The position numbers were made by a program, and so were the translations under genes. The notes beneath the pieces are model-generated. The model worked only from the letters and a program-made list of their open reading frames with translations, was not told where the DNA came from and did not search any database. This document shows, piece after piece, positions 35,575-44,059 of a stretch of 64,000 nucleotides of DNA (position 1 is the first letter of the stretch; each line of letters starts with the position of its first letter). The DNA is from Sphingobacterium bambusae (GTDB lineage: Bacteria > Bacteroidota > Bacteroidia > Sphingobacteriales > Sphingobacteriaceae), in assembly GCF_033955345.1 (NCBI RefSeq), contig NZ_CP138332.1, positions 1 through 64,000 of the forward strand. The letters are read 5' to 3'.

Positions 35575-36684
35575 ATGAACACTACCGATTCTCCAAAACC
35601 GCATTACCTGATCTTAGATGGATTACGAGGCCTCGCCGCAATCATCGTCGTTACCTTTCACCTAGCCGAACCACTCGGAACTGGGCATCTTGATATTTTG
35701 GTGAACCACGGTTACTTGGCGGTAGACTTCTTCTTTTTATTATCCGGCTTTGTTATCGGCTATGCCTATGACGATCGTTGGCAAGGTATGCGTACAGGCA
35801 CCTTCCTGAAGCGACGTATAGAACGGCTGCAACCTATGGTTGTTCTGGGCATGACACTAGGCGCCATTGGCTTCTATTTCACGGATTCCACTATTTGGCC
35901 GCTCATCCATACCGTACCCTTTTGGAAAATGCTACTGGTGATGCTCATTGGCTACACCGCACTTCCAGTCCCATTATCACTCGATATACGCGGTTGGCAG
36001 GAGATGCACCCCTTGAACAGTGTGGGATGGTCCCTGTTTTTTGAATACATAGCCAACATCTTATATGCTGTGGGCCTCTATAAACTTTCCAAAAAAGCAT
36101 TGTCCATATTCGTTGTTATCGCGGGCATTGCGCTTGCACATTTGGCGATCAGTAGCCCGAATGGCGATGTCAGTGGTGGCTGGACCTTAAATATCGAACA
36201 AGTTCGCGTAGGCCTTACCCGTACCATGTATCCCTTCTTTGCAGGTCTTTTACTCTCGCGCATCAGCAAGCCGGTACGTATAAAACACGCTTTCCTTTAC
36301 TGTAGCATACTGATCTTCGCGATCTTATACATGCCGCGTATCGGCGGAGCGACACAGCTTTGGATGAATGGCCTATACGAATCCGTATGTATCATTGTCT
36401 TGTTTCCACTTATCGTATATATCGGCGCAAGTGGCGTTATCCATAGCTCCATGGAACGCAAGCTATGTAAATTTCTAGGCGATATCTCCTATCCACTCTA
36501 TTTGGTGCATTATCCATTCGTCTATTTTTACGTCGCGTGGATCAGTGATCGCGACGGCACGACGCTTACCCAAGCGTTGCCCTTTGCGCTAAGCATTTTG
36601 GTTGGTTCTATCGCGCTAGCCTATGCCAGCTTAAAGTGGTATGACGAACCTCTGCGCAAATGGCTTCGAAAAAAATGGGGTTAA
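35575..36684 (+). CDS. Acyltransferase family 3 (OafA/YrhL-like) membrane protein
   Basis: The 369-residue protein has about ten membrane helices and the family signature: LDGLRGLAAIIVVTFHLAEP with the catalytic His in the first segment, DFFFLLSGFVIGYAYDDRW, and later YPLYLVHYPFVYF. These enzymes O-acylate surface glycans or small molecules using cytoplasmic acyl-CoA. Acceptor unknown. The next small gene overlaps its end by 25 bp. Confidence 0.92.
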   Translation: MNTTDSPKPHYLILDGLRGLAAIIVVTFHLAEPLGTGHLDILVNHGYLAVDFFFLLSGFVIGYAYDDRWQGMRTGTFLKRRIERLQPMVVLGMTLGAIGFYFTDSTIWPLIHTVPFWKMLLVMLIGYTALPVPLSLDIRGWQEMHPLNSVGWSLFFEYIANILYAVGLYKLSKKALSIFVVIAGIALAHLAISSPNGDVSGGWTLNIEQVRVGLTRTMYPFFAGLLLSRISKPVRIKHAFLYCSILIFAILYMPRIGGATQLWMNGLYESVCIIVLFPLIVYIGASGVIHSSMERKLCKFLGDISYPLYLVHYPFVYFYVAWISDRDGTTLTQALPFALSILVGSIALAYASLKWYDEPLRKWLRKKWG

Positions 36685-36989
36685 CACTTGTATTTGGCGG
36701 TTGGTGGTTTTGGCTCCGTAGGCAGTTGGGGCTGCCTAAAGCGCCACTGCGCATGCTCGCATCAATGATCGTGCTGCTACCCTATTTTATTGCTATCGTG
36801 CTGGCCATCGTCTTGTATGAAGATATCACGCGAAGTACGTTCGAATCATGGGGCTTGTTTTCTTGGTTCTACACCTATGGATGTTACCACGACATAGAAG
36901 TGAAAGAACAGGCCATCTTTCTACTGACCGCGCTACTTCTGCTGCCCGTACTGTACGCGACCCTATCCTACTTGAACAAAAAGCGATAA
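36660..36989 (+). CDS. Small membrane protein coupled to acyltransferase, unknown function
   Basis: The 109-residue product has hydrophobic stretches at about 34-52 and 84-105 and many aromatic residues between. It starts inside the acyltransferase gene (ATG 36660; an alternative ATG at 36675), implying cotranslation. No family recognised; it may be an accessory subunit or an unrelated gene. Confidence 0.6.
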   Translation: MASKKMGLTLVFGGWWFWLRRQLGLPKAPLRMLASMIVLLPYFIAIVLAIVLYEDITRSTFESWGLFSWFYTYGCYHDIEVKEQAIFLLTALLLLPVLYATLSYLNKKR

Positions 36990-37049
36990 TCCATAAGCAC
37001 AAAAAAAGCGCCCTGAAAACAGAGCGCTGCATATCTTCCAAGGAATGAT

Positions 37050-37706
37050 CTATTTGATCAAGCCACTTTTCACGGCCAACTTGATCAATGCCGCCGAGTT
37101 CTTCACCCCCGTTTTATCGATCAAATTCTGTCGATGGCCTTCCACGGTGCGTTTGCTGAGAAACAATTGATCCGCAATCTCGACATTCGTATATCCTTCA
37201 CTGATCAACTGCAACACCTCTAGCTCCCGTTCCGAGATATCCATTTCCGACATCAAATCCTCTACATTGACGGCCGATAACGGAGCATCACTTAGCTTGT
37301 CCACCAACATCATGGCCAATTCTTCACAAAGGTAACGGCCGCCGATATGAATGTGCTGTATAGCAAAGAGCAGTTCGTCATAACCCACGTTTTTCACCAA
37401 GTACCCCTTCGCTCCCTTATCAAAAGCTTGAAATACATGTTGGCTGCTGTTCATCATCGACAGAATAACGACCTTAATATCGGGATAATCACTTTTTAAT
37501 CGCTCGACCAACTGCAGCCCATCCATCCCGTTCATGCTAATATCGGACAAAACGACATCGGGCTTCAGCCCCGACTCCAACAGAGCCAACACCTCTTCTC
37601 CATTATTTGCTTCGCCGATGACGGACAGGTCGTCCTGAGAATCTATCAGTAGCTTTATTCCGTTTCGAACGACAAGATGATCTTCCGCAAGAATAATGTT
37701 TATCAT
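37050..37706 (-). CDS. NarL/LuxR-family response regulator
   Basis: The 218-residue protein has a receiver domain with Asp8/Asp9-type acids (AEDH), phosphoacceptor Asp55 (VLSDISM) and Lys near 105 (YLVKN). A LuxR helix-turn-helix follows from about 150 (ISERELEVLQLISEGYTNVEIADQLFLSKRTVEGHRQNL). It is 20 bp after the HisKA_3 kinase gene and is almost certainly its partner. It may regulate the stress genes around it, including the divergent ECF sigma gene, but that is inference. Confidence 0.94.
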   Translation of the reverse strand: MINIILAEDHLVVRNGIKLLIDSQDDLSVIGEANNGEEVLALLESGLKPDVVLSDISMNGMDGLQLVERLKSDYPDIKVVILSMMNSSQHVFQAFDKGAKGYLVKNVGYDELLFAIQHIHIGGRYLCEELAMMLVDKLSDAPLSAVNVEDLMSEMDISERELEVLQLISEGYTNVEIADQLFLSKRTVEGHRQNLIDKTGVKNSAALIKLAVKSGLIK

Positions 37707-37726
37707 ATATGTATATCGCTTAATTG

Positions 37727-38803
37727 TTATATGTATAGTTTTATTTGTATCCTCGTTCCTTTATTTGAGCTTAGCATATCCATGGTTCCAGCGTAGAGCG
37801 AAATTCGGTTCCGAACGTTACGCAATCCGGTGCCAAACTGAAGCGCAGATTCCACATCTCGACTGAAGCCTTGCCCATTGTCTTCGACAGTAATGAGCAC
37901 CGCCTCTTTGGAGACCTTGACCAGCAGGCTGATGCGCTTAGCCTGCGCATGCTTTAGACAATTGTTGAACAGCTCCTGAATGACGCGATAGGCGCAAAAC
38001 TGAAGCTCCCTCTTTTCTTTACTGATCGCCTCATCAATTTTGACAAAAAAACGTACATCTGCTCGCGTCAACCGGAAGATCATATCGTCTATTGCTTTCT
38101 GGAAGCCCATATCTCGCAGCACGGCAGGCAATAGGTCGTTGGAAATGTTCTGTACATTAAAGATGGTATCATTCAACATCTTTTTGATGGGCATAATATA
38201 TTCCTCGTGTCCATGTTCCATAATGTAGCGCTGTAAATTGATGCGAATGGCGTAAAGCTCCTGCGCAATACTGTCGTGCAGATTTTTACCGATAAAATCG
38301 CGCTCTGACTCCTGCGTTTCGATTATCGCGCGATAGAAAACCTCATTTTCTTCTTTTGATGCGCTGAGTGGGTTGAACTCATTCTTTTCGAACAGCAACA
38401 CATAAAGTTCTTGATCACTTACCGCAGCACTAACTTTCTTGATGTAGATGGTTACAAAGCGAAAGCGATTCTTTTCGCATTTCACCTTTACCATCCGCAG
38501 CGGTTCGCCAAAATTTTCCGAGCAGTTTATCAAAAGGTCACGGACACGATTGTGCTCTTCGACCAGTAAAAAATCAAAAATAGATCGGTGTGCCAACATC
38601 GAGCTGTCGACGCACAACAAGTCGCAGACTTGCTGATTAAAATGTACCGCGTTTGCATCTTTATCCACGAACAAATACCCGAACGGACCATCATGAAATG
38701 CATCAAAAAAGATGAGCAAATCTTTATGCTGCTCACCCGTAGGGCCATCAGGAAACGATGGGGAATAAGACATATCTCTTGTATTCGTGTTTATTGTACT
38801 CAT
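37727..38803 (-). CDS. PAS-domain sensor histidine kinase, HisKA_3 (NarX/DesK) type
   Basis: The 358-residue soluble kinase carries a PAS domain (about 25-140) and no membrane helix. It has the HisKA_3 dimerisation motif FIGKNLHDSIAQELYAI with the phosphoacceptor His after Leu, and a compact ATPase domain (ELFNNCLKHA, VEDNGQGF, GTGLRNVRNRI). It should sense an intracellular cue such as redox or a small ligand. It heads the minus-strand operon with the LuxR-type regulator and is divergent from ECF sigma factor 2. Confidence 0.92.
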   Translation of the reverse strand: MSTINTNTRDMSYSPSFPDGPTGEQHKDLLIFFDAFHDGPFGYLFVDKDANAVHFNQQVCDLLCVDSSMLAHRSIFDFLLVEEHNRVRDLLINCSENFGEPLRMVKVKCEKNRFRFVTIYIKKVSAAVSDQELYVLLFEKNEFNPLSASKEENEVFYRAIIETQESERDFIGKNLHDSIAQELYAIRINLQRYIMEHGHEEYIMPIKKMLNDTIFNVQNISNDLLPAVLRDMGFQKAIDDMIFRLTRADVRFFVKIDEAISKEKRELQFCAYRVIQELFNNCLKHAQAKRISLLVKVSKEAVLITVEDNGQGFSRDVESALQFGTGLRNVRNRISLYAGTMDMLSSNKGTRIQIKLYI

Positions 38804-39316
38804 TATTGTTCTTCACCATTTAGGCAGTCGCGCTAAAACTGTAAACCGTAATGCGCGTTTTGTGTGTTCATTGCAAAAATCAAACCCATAAACCGGGTGA
38901 AAATACCCAAAAAACAGAAAACGCAATACGTAAAAATACTCATTAATAACAACAATCAATTAGGTCGTCATGTAAGATGATGAAATTTTAAACTTTTTCC
39001 GCCCATAGCCGTCCTATATACAAAGCTCTTTAGCATACGCTAAGACGCGGGAGAAAATCTTATTGTAAAAAGATAAACACCTGAAAAAAAAACAGGTCGC
39101 AACACTAAAATTCCCATGCCAAACACTAAAAAATCTACAAAAAAGCTGTTTCAGACTGCTAAATACACGTTTTAGCGTATTTACACCGTCACCCCCGTGT
39201 TTCCCGCAGTACCCCTTTCGATCCAAGGAAAATAGCTGTTTTCACCTACTTTTTGCACCAAATTTGTAAGTCATGTTCCAGAGTATTTATTGTTTAACAA
39301 TTAAAGAAACAAACGT
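38804..39316. other. Divergent intergenic region, kinase / ECF sigma factor 2
   Basis: This 513-bp stretch has no convincing gene; open frames in it have poor composition. It is long for a bacterial spacer. It contains TACTTTTTGCA at 39247-39257, about 60 bp before the sigma ATG, related to TTTTTGCA elements upstream of the other two sigma paralogues. A small RNA cannot be excluded. Confidence 0.5.
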
Positions 39317-39814
39317 ATGAGAGCTGAACTACTAAACACCACCATTGAACAGAATCAACCGCTACTAAAACGTATAGCGACAAAATTTACGCAAGATCCC
39401 TATGAGATCGAGGAACTAGTGCAGGAAACGTTTATCCGATCGTTGTCTTCATTGGAAAGATTTGTCAATCACCCGAAGTTGGTTGCGTGGCTTTTCGTGA
39501 TCATGCGAAACGTTTATATTAACAACTATCGGAAGATTACGAAATACCGGACAATAGAAAGTGAACTTACGCATACATCGCATTTCGAGCAGCTGTCTAG
39601 CAATAGCAGTGAATCCAAATTCGTGATGACGGATATACAAAACGCCATCAAAAACCTACCGCAGGACAATTATATCGCGTTTACCATGTTTATGGAAGGT
39701 TACAAGTACCAAGAAATTGCCGATCATTTACAGATTGCCGAGGGTACCGTCAAAACTAGAATACATATGGCACGAAAGATATTGAAAAAGAACTTGAAGG
39801 TGTATCGTAAATAA
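39317..39814 (+). CDS. ECF-type RNA polymerase sigma factor (paralogue 2 of 3)
   Basis: The 165-residue protein shows region 2 (DPYEIEELVQETFIRS, WLFVIMRNVYINNYRK) and region 4 (YQEIADHLQIAEGTVKTRIHMARKILKK). Compared with the paralogues at 2697 and 52077, it keeps the same framework but lacks the GCSEPFT linker motif. No anti-sigma gene is next to it; it is divergent from the LuxR two-component operon and followed by a terminator. Control may be at transcription. Confidence 0.93.
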   Translation: MRAELLNTTIEQNQPLLKRIATKFTQDPYEIEELVQETFIRSLSSLERFVNHPKLVAWLFVIMRNVYINNYRKITKYRTIESELTHTSHFEQLSSNSSESKFVMTDIQNAIKNLPQDNYIAFTMFMEGYKYQEIADHLQIAEGTVKTRIHMARKILKKNLKVYRK

Positions 39815-39854
39815 TAGTATTCTTAGCATGATTTTTTTAGGGAAGGCTACACAT

Positions 39855-39890
39855 AAAAAGAGCAGATATTAAACAGTATCTGCTCTTTTT
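39855..39890 (+). terminator. Rho-independent terminator after ECF sigma factor 2
   Basis: Perfect 14-bp stem AAAAAGAGCAGATA / TATCTGCTCTTTTT with an 8-base loop, 41 bp past the sigma stop. Confidence 0.9.
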
Positions 39891-39963
39891 GTAAAGTTGT
39901 AAAAAAGGTGATGCACCTATGCACACCACCTTCCGTATAGAGAGAGAATAAAATTCAAATTCA

Positions 39964-40167
39964 TTAGTTTAGTGGCGGAGTAGGCATCGGTTGTCCAATA
40001 GTATCCGTGCTATCCCTCCGAATAGTATCTAAAGGAGGAACGCCTTCCACACCTTCGTTGATTATCGTATCGGAGCCATCTACATCATTATTGTGCGACG
40101 GACTTCCGCAAGCGAACAGTAAGCCAAACAGGCTAAGCATTGTAGTTTGTAACATCAGCTTTTTCAT
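39964..40167 (-). CDS. Small putative lipoprotein, unknown function
   Basis: From the ATG at 40167 the 67-residue product has a lipoprotein signal peptide (MKKLMLQTTMLSLFGLLFACGS, lipobox FAC) and a short acidic, Pro/Thr-rich mature part with repeated DTI motifs. An in-frame upstream start at 40230 would put 21 polar residues before the signal and was rejected. No family recognised; probably surface exposed. Confidence 0.65.
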   Translation of the reverse strand: MKKLMLQTTMLSLFGLLFACGSPSHNNDVDGSDTIINEGVEGVPPLDTIRRDSTDTIGQPMPTPPLN

Positions 40168-40423
40168 CTGCATTTGTTTTGTGTTGCCCTTGTGCGACAT
40201 CAACCTGCCAGCGCTTCGGGTAACGATCATTACTCTATTAATTAATTGTCTACTAAACCGGATAAAGCGGCCATTGGTTCAAAAGAAGCAGCGATACCGT
40301 ATAAACCGAAAATCCGAACACGTATTTTATCTCGATTTGTAATGTAAAACCACTTACATTTAATTTATAGGCTAGCGCGTGCGAGACATATTTACGTTTT
40401 CATGTTCCTAAACGGATAAAATA

Positions 40424-40446
40424 CCTTATTTTAGAAAAAAATAAGG
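40424..40446 (+). promoter_or_regulatory. Perfect inverted repeat over the bacteriophytochrome leader
   Basis: CCTTATTTT-AGAAA-AAAATAAGG (9-bp arms) ends 5 bp before the ATG at 40452. It could be an operator or an RNA hairpin covering the translation start. Confidence 0.5.
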
Positions 40447-40451
40447 GTTAT

Positions 40452-42644
40452 ATGAACGTAAGCCATTTGCGGTGCGAGGACGAAGCTATTCAATTTTGTG
40501 GGAAGGTGCAGGAGTTCGGATTTTTATTGGTAGCTGATGAGGAAGAGCAAATTATTGCGGTAAGCGAAAACTGTGCATCTTGGCTCAAAGTGCCGTACAA
40601 GGATATCCTGAAGATTTCTTTAACACAGTTTGTACAGCTGCATCTACCGCGGGTAGCGACAGACATTAAACGCTTGTTAGCATCGCTTGGCACACAACCT
40701 ATCAAAGAAAGGCAGGTGATCGAACTTTTGCTCGCTGACAAACCGTTTTATTTAAGTATCTACAACGTTGAGCAGCATATTTATCTTGAATTTGAACGTA
40801 AACATCCCGATTACGTCCCATCCTTTATCAGTCTTCACGCCTACGCACAAAAGCTGGAAAATACAGACGATATTTGGGAGGCGCTATGCCAATGCGTTTC
40901 CGACATCATCGGATTCGATCGGGTGATGACCTACAAGTTTAAGGAAGATAACAGCGGGCAAGTCGTGGCCGAAACGGTCAAGCCCGGCTTAGAAAGCTAT
41001 ATGGGCCTTCATTACCCGGAATTTGATATTCCCAAGCAGGCCCGGGCCTTATACCTTAAGCACCTGTCGCGTCTTACCTCCGACATTCATGGGCCGACAT
41101 TCGCCCTACGGACAGCTCAAGCGGAGTCCATCGATCTTTCGTTCAGCGCTATTCGTGCGCTGTCTCCCATACACCTGCAATATCTTGAAAATGCAGGCGC
41201 ACAAGCCAGCATCAGCTTTTCTATCATCGTGCATGGAAAACTTTGGGGACTGGTTACCTGTCAACATGAATCCGCAAGACTAGTCGATCTGTCGCAACGT
41301 CATTTATGCGTGCTACTGACGCAATATGCGGTCAATAGATACCTTAGTTTACAAAAGGAAATCGACTTAGATTTTGGAAAGCAGATTAAGGAATTTGAAT
41401 TGGCCCTAAAAGAAAAATTAATCCTCAAGAGCGATATACATCCCATTTTATCGGCCTTTGCTCCACAGCTGTGCGATTTCGCACAATCCGATGGTTTAGC
41501 TATACTACACAAAGATGCCACCTTTGTTTTTGGTGCTGCCCCGAGTATACCTGCCGTGCGCAGCATACACGCCTTTATCAACAAGTTAAATAAAAAGCCA
41601 CTGTTTAAAAGCGAAGACTTTGTCCTTAAACATGGTGCAGAACTACAGCTTGGAGACGCAGATTTCGCTGGTCTGGTCAAAATAGATATCGATTCTTCTA
41701 GAACATTCAGCTTACTATGGTTTAAACGTGAACAAGTCATAGAACGTGTATGGGCCGGCAACCCGGAGAAAATCATGACCTACGACCAGCAATTGCAAGC
41801 CTTTGTGCCCTCCCCAAGAAACTCTTTTGATGCTTGGAAGCAATTGGTTCAGGGTGTTGCCCCGGCTTGGCAACAGTCCGACATCTACTTTATGAAACGG
41901 ATCAGGCAACTCATTCGCGAAAGTCTGCTCCGCAAGTCCGAAGAGATACAGAGTTTGAACCAAGAGCTCATCTTGCTAAACAATGCATTAGACACCTATT
42001 CCTACACGGTGAGCCATGATTTAAAGAATCCACTTTCCGTTATTAAGCTATCCGTTCAGATGTTACAGAGCAAACGGGAGGTATCGCCAGAACTGCTGGG
42101 CAAGCTCACCGCAAACATTAAAGATGCGGGTGAACTGATGGAGAGCATGTTGAACAAAATCTATGAATTTTCAAAGGTAAAAGAATTTCGGTATGAGCCC
42201 GCGCTCATCCATACAGACCAAATGATAGCACAGATCGTAGCGCATTGTAAAACGCTTTACATTGCGCAGCACTGCGAGGTAACGGTAGGCGACCTACATC
42301 CTATTTTTGGCGAGAAGACGTTGATTTACCAACTGTTTTCGAACATTATCAGTAATTCCATCAAATACTCCAGCAAAGAGACGAGCGCTAAGGTTAGCAT
42401 ACACAGTAGCGTGGATCCGCGGAAAATACGCTACACCATCGAAGATAATGGCATTGGCATATCCAGTACAGAACTGAACAGCATCTTCGACATCTTTAAA
42501 CGGCTGTCGAACTCTAGCGGCTTCGAAGGTTCGGGAGTGGGACTGGCTATTGTGAAACGGATTGTCGACCGCCTGGGCGTAACCATTGATGTAGAAAGCG
42601 AGATCGGACGCGGAACCCGCTTCCATTTGGATTTCCCCAATTAA
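40452..42644 (+). CDS. bphP: Bacteriophytochrome sensor histidine kinase
   Basis: The 730-residue protein has PAS-GAF-PHY-HisKA-HATPase order. Cys8 in CEDEAI aligns with the biliverdin-binding Cys of bacteriophytochromes. The GAF domain keeps DIP (Asp192-Pro194) and His241 in SPIHLQYL. The PHY tongue keeps PRNSF (455-459). The transmitter starts with His522 in SHDLKNPLS and has good N and G boxes. The usual QPHG after the Cys is QEFG here. It should be a red/far-red or redox sensor in the cytoplasm. No heme oxygenase or response regulator is adjacent, so it is an orphan kinase needing biliverdin from elsewhere. Confidence 0.92.
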   Translation: MNVSHLRCEDEAIQFCGKVQEFGFLLVADEEEQIIAVSENCASWLKVPYKDILKISLTQFVQLHLPRVATDIKRLLASLGTQPIKERQVIELLLADKPFYLSIYNVEQHIYLEFERKHPDYVPSFISLHAYAQKLENTDDIWEALCQCVSDIIGFDRVMTYKFKEDNSGQVVAETVKPGLESYMGLHYPEFDIPKQARALYLKHLSRLTSDIHGPTFALRTAQAESIDLSFSAIRALSPIHLQYLENAGAQASISFSIIVHGKLWGLVTCQHESARLVDLSQRHLCVLLTQYAVNRYLSLQKEIDLDFGKQIKEFELALKEKLILKSDIHPILSAFAPQLCDFAQSDGLAILHKDATFVFGAAPSIPAVRSIHAFINKLNKKPLFKSEDFVLKHGAELQLGDADFAGLVKIDIDSSRTFSLLWFKREQVIERVWAGNPEKIMTYDQQLQAFVPSPRNSFDAWKQLVQGVAPAWQQSDIYFMKRIRQLIRESLLRKSEEIQSLNQELILLNNALDTYSYTVSHDLKNPLSVIKLSVQMLQSKREVSPELLGKLTANIKDAGELMESMLNKIYEFSKVKEFRYEPALIHTDQMIAQIVAHCKTLYIAQHCEVTVGDLHPIFGEKTLIYQLFSNIISNSIKYSSKETSAKVSIHSSVDPRKIRYTIEDNGIGISSTELNSIFDIFKRLSNSSGFEGSGVGLAIVKRIVDRLGVTIDVESEIGRGTRFHLDFPN

Positions 42645-42777
42645 TCGCTCTTTAATATAACTTTAGCATAGTCCTTCCCTATCCACAAGTTGTTTTTGTT
42701 TTCGTATCTATTTGAACGAAGAGCACATTCTATTGTTCTATCTGTAAGATACAGACGTTTCACTAAAAATAGACACT

Positions 42778-43899
42778 ATGAAAACATTAGATGCCGAATT
42801 ATTGAACGCACTTACAGCGAACAGCGATGCCCCCTGCCTAAGTATTTACTTACCCGTGCATAGCAGCGTAGCAGCAAGCAACTTGGATACCCTAGCGCTC
42901 AAAAACATGGTTAAGGATATTCGTACGCATGCGGCAGCGCATGATACCGAAACGCTTATGAAGCTATTAGCGCCGGTAGAACAGTATTTGAACAGTAAGG
43001 AATTTGTTCGCGAGACAAACGGAACCCTAGCCATTTTCTCGTCTGCAAAGCTATTCGAAACCGTTATTCTGCCCGAAAATATCCCTAGCGCCTTCTACAT
43101 AGACGAATGTTTTTATCTACTGCCGCTTTTGGACTTTGCGAGCAATAACAAGAGCTTTCAAGTTTTGGCATTAGGCAAGAACCATGTGCGCCTATTCGAG
43201 GGCAACCGATATGGGCTTGAAGAGATACAGCTGGATAACAGCATCCCGAACACGATGAAAGAAGCATTGGGCTATGATCTGACCGACAACCATCTGCACG
43301 CTTCGGCGGGCGGGTCTGCGGCCATCCACGGATACATGGAGATTACCGACGAACGTGATACAGACAATACGCGCTTTTTTCGTATCATCGATCAAGAGAT
43401 CAACGAACGCTACAGCAAACCGCAGAAGTTACCTTTGATACTGGCGGCTCTGCCTGAGAACCATAGCCTGTTTCAATCGATCAGCAAGAATGAATGCCTG
43501 CAGCAACACTTTATTTCTTTAAACGCAGATCGCATTGACAAGGCGCAGCTGCATAGTCGCGCACTGGAGTTGCTGGATCAACAACAGTCGGAAGCCATCG
43601 CCAAACAGTTGGCTCGATATACATCGGCGAAAGCGGAGCAGCTCGCGACCGATGATGTGGCCGACATCGCTCGACATGCCATGGACAGCAGGATAGAAAG
43701 ATTGTTTCTTTCGGAAGGCATGACCATGGCCGGAACAGTATCCGTGGCGGAACGCAAAATCAAACCACAGGAGTCAAGTGCAGGAGACATTATCAACCGC
43801 ATCGCGTTGTTGACCTATAAACAGGGCGGATATATACACACTTTGCCCCAAAATAACGCGAAACTACCTTCGGGCATAGGATCCATCAATAGATTTTAG
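42778..43899 (+). CDS. Bacterial archaeo-eukaryotic release factor (baeRF) family protein
   Basis: The 373-residue protein begins with a segment typical of baeRF proteins (CLSIYLPVH) and has a central block FQVLALGKNHVRLFEGNRYGLEEI. A domain containing TRFFRIIDQEINERYSKPQKLPLILAALPEN follows, then the ending GGYIHTLPQNNAKLPSGIGSINRF. These are bacterial homologues of eRF1/Pelota-type factors, thought to act on stalled or hibernating ribosomes, commonly beside stress genes. I see no GGQ motif, so peptide release is unlikely. It is just upstream of the trehalose genes, same strand. Confidence 0.82.
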   Translation: MKTLDAELLNALTANSDAPCLSIYLPVHSSVAASNLDTLALKNMVKDIRTHAAAHDTETLMKLLAPVEQYLNSKEFVRETNGTLAIFSSAKLFETVILPENIPSAFYIDECFYLLPLLDFASNNKSFQVLALGKNHVRLFEGNRYGLEEIQLDNSIPNTMKEALGYDLTDNHLHASAGGSAAIHGYMEITDERDTDNTRFFRIIDQEINERYSKPQKLPLILAALPENHSLFQSISKNECLQQHFISLNADRIDKAQLHSRALELLDQQQSEAIAKQLARYTSAKAEQLATDDVADIARHAMDSRIERLFLSEGMTMAGTVSVAERKIKPQESSAGDIINRIALLTYKQGGYIHTLPQNNAKLPSGIGSINRF

Positions 43900-44013
43900 C
43901 GCTTTGCGGCACAGCGCCGAAAGATAGATCAGCAATTTGTACAAAGACGAGCCAATCTGATAATAATGCAAACATTTTCAGCCTTGGCTTGTTCTTTTTG
44001 TACCCATTGATAA

Positions 44014-44044
44014 GAAGTAGATTTTACCCTAACCCATCTACTTC
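44014..44044 (+). promoter_or_regulatory. Perfect inverted repeat upstream of the trehalose operon
   Basis: GAAGTAGAT and ATCTACTTC (9-bp arms, 13-bp spacer containing ACCCTAACCC) lie 15 bp before the ATG at 44060. It is a candidate operator or leader hairpin. Confidence 0.45.
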
Positions 44045-44059
44045 CTGATTTTTCAAAAT

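Noticed and set aside
39014-39226. 70-residue minus-strand frame in the divergent spacer
   Set aside because: Phe/Cys-rich with no homology cue; likely noise in A/T-rich DNA.
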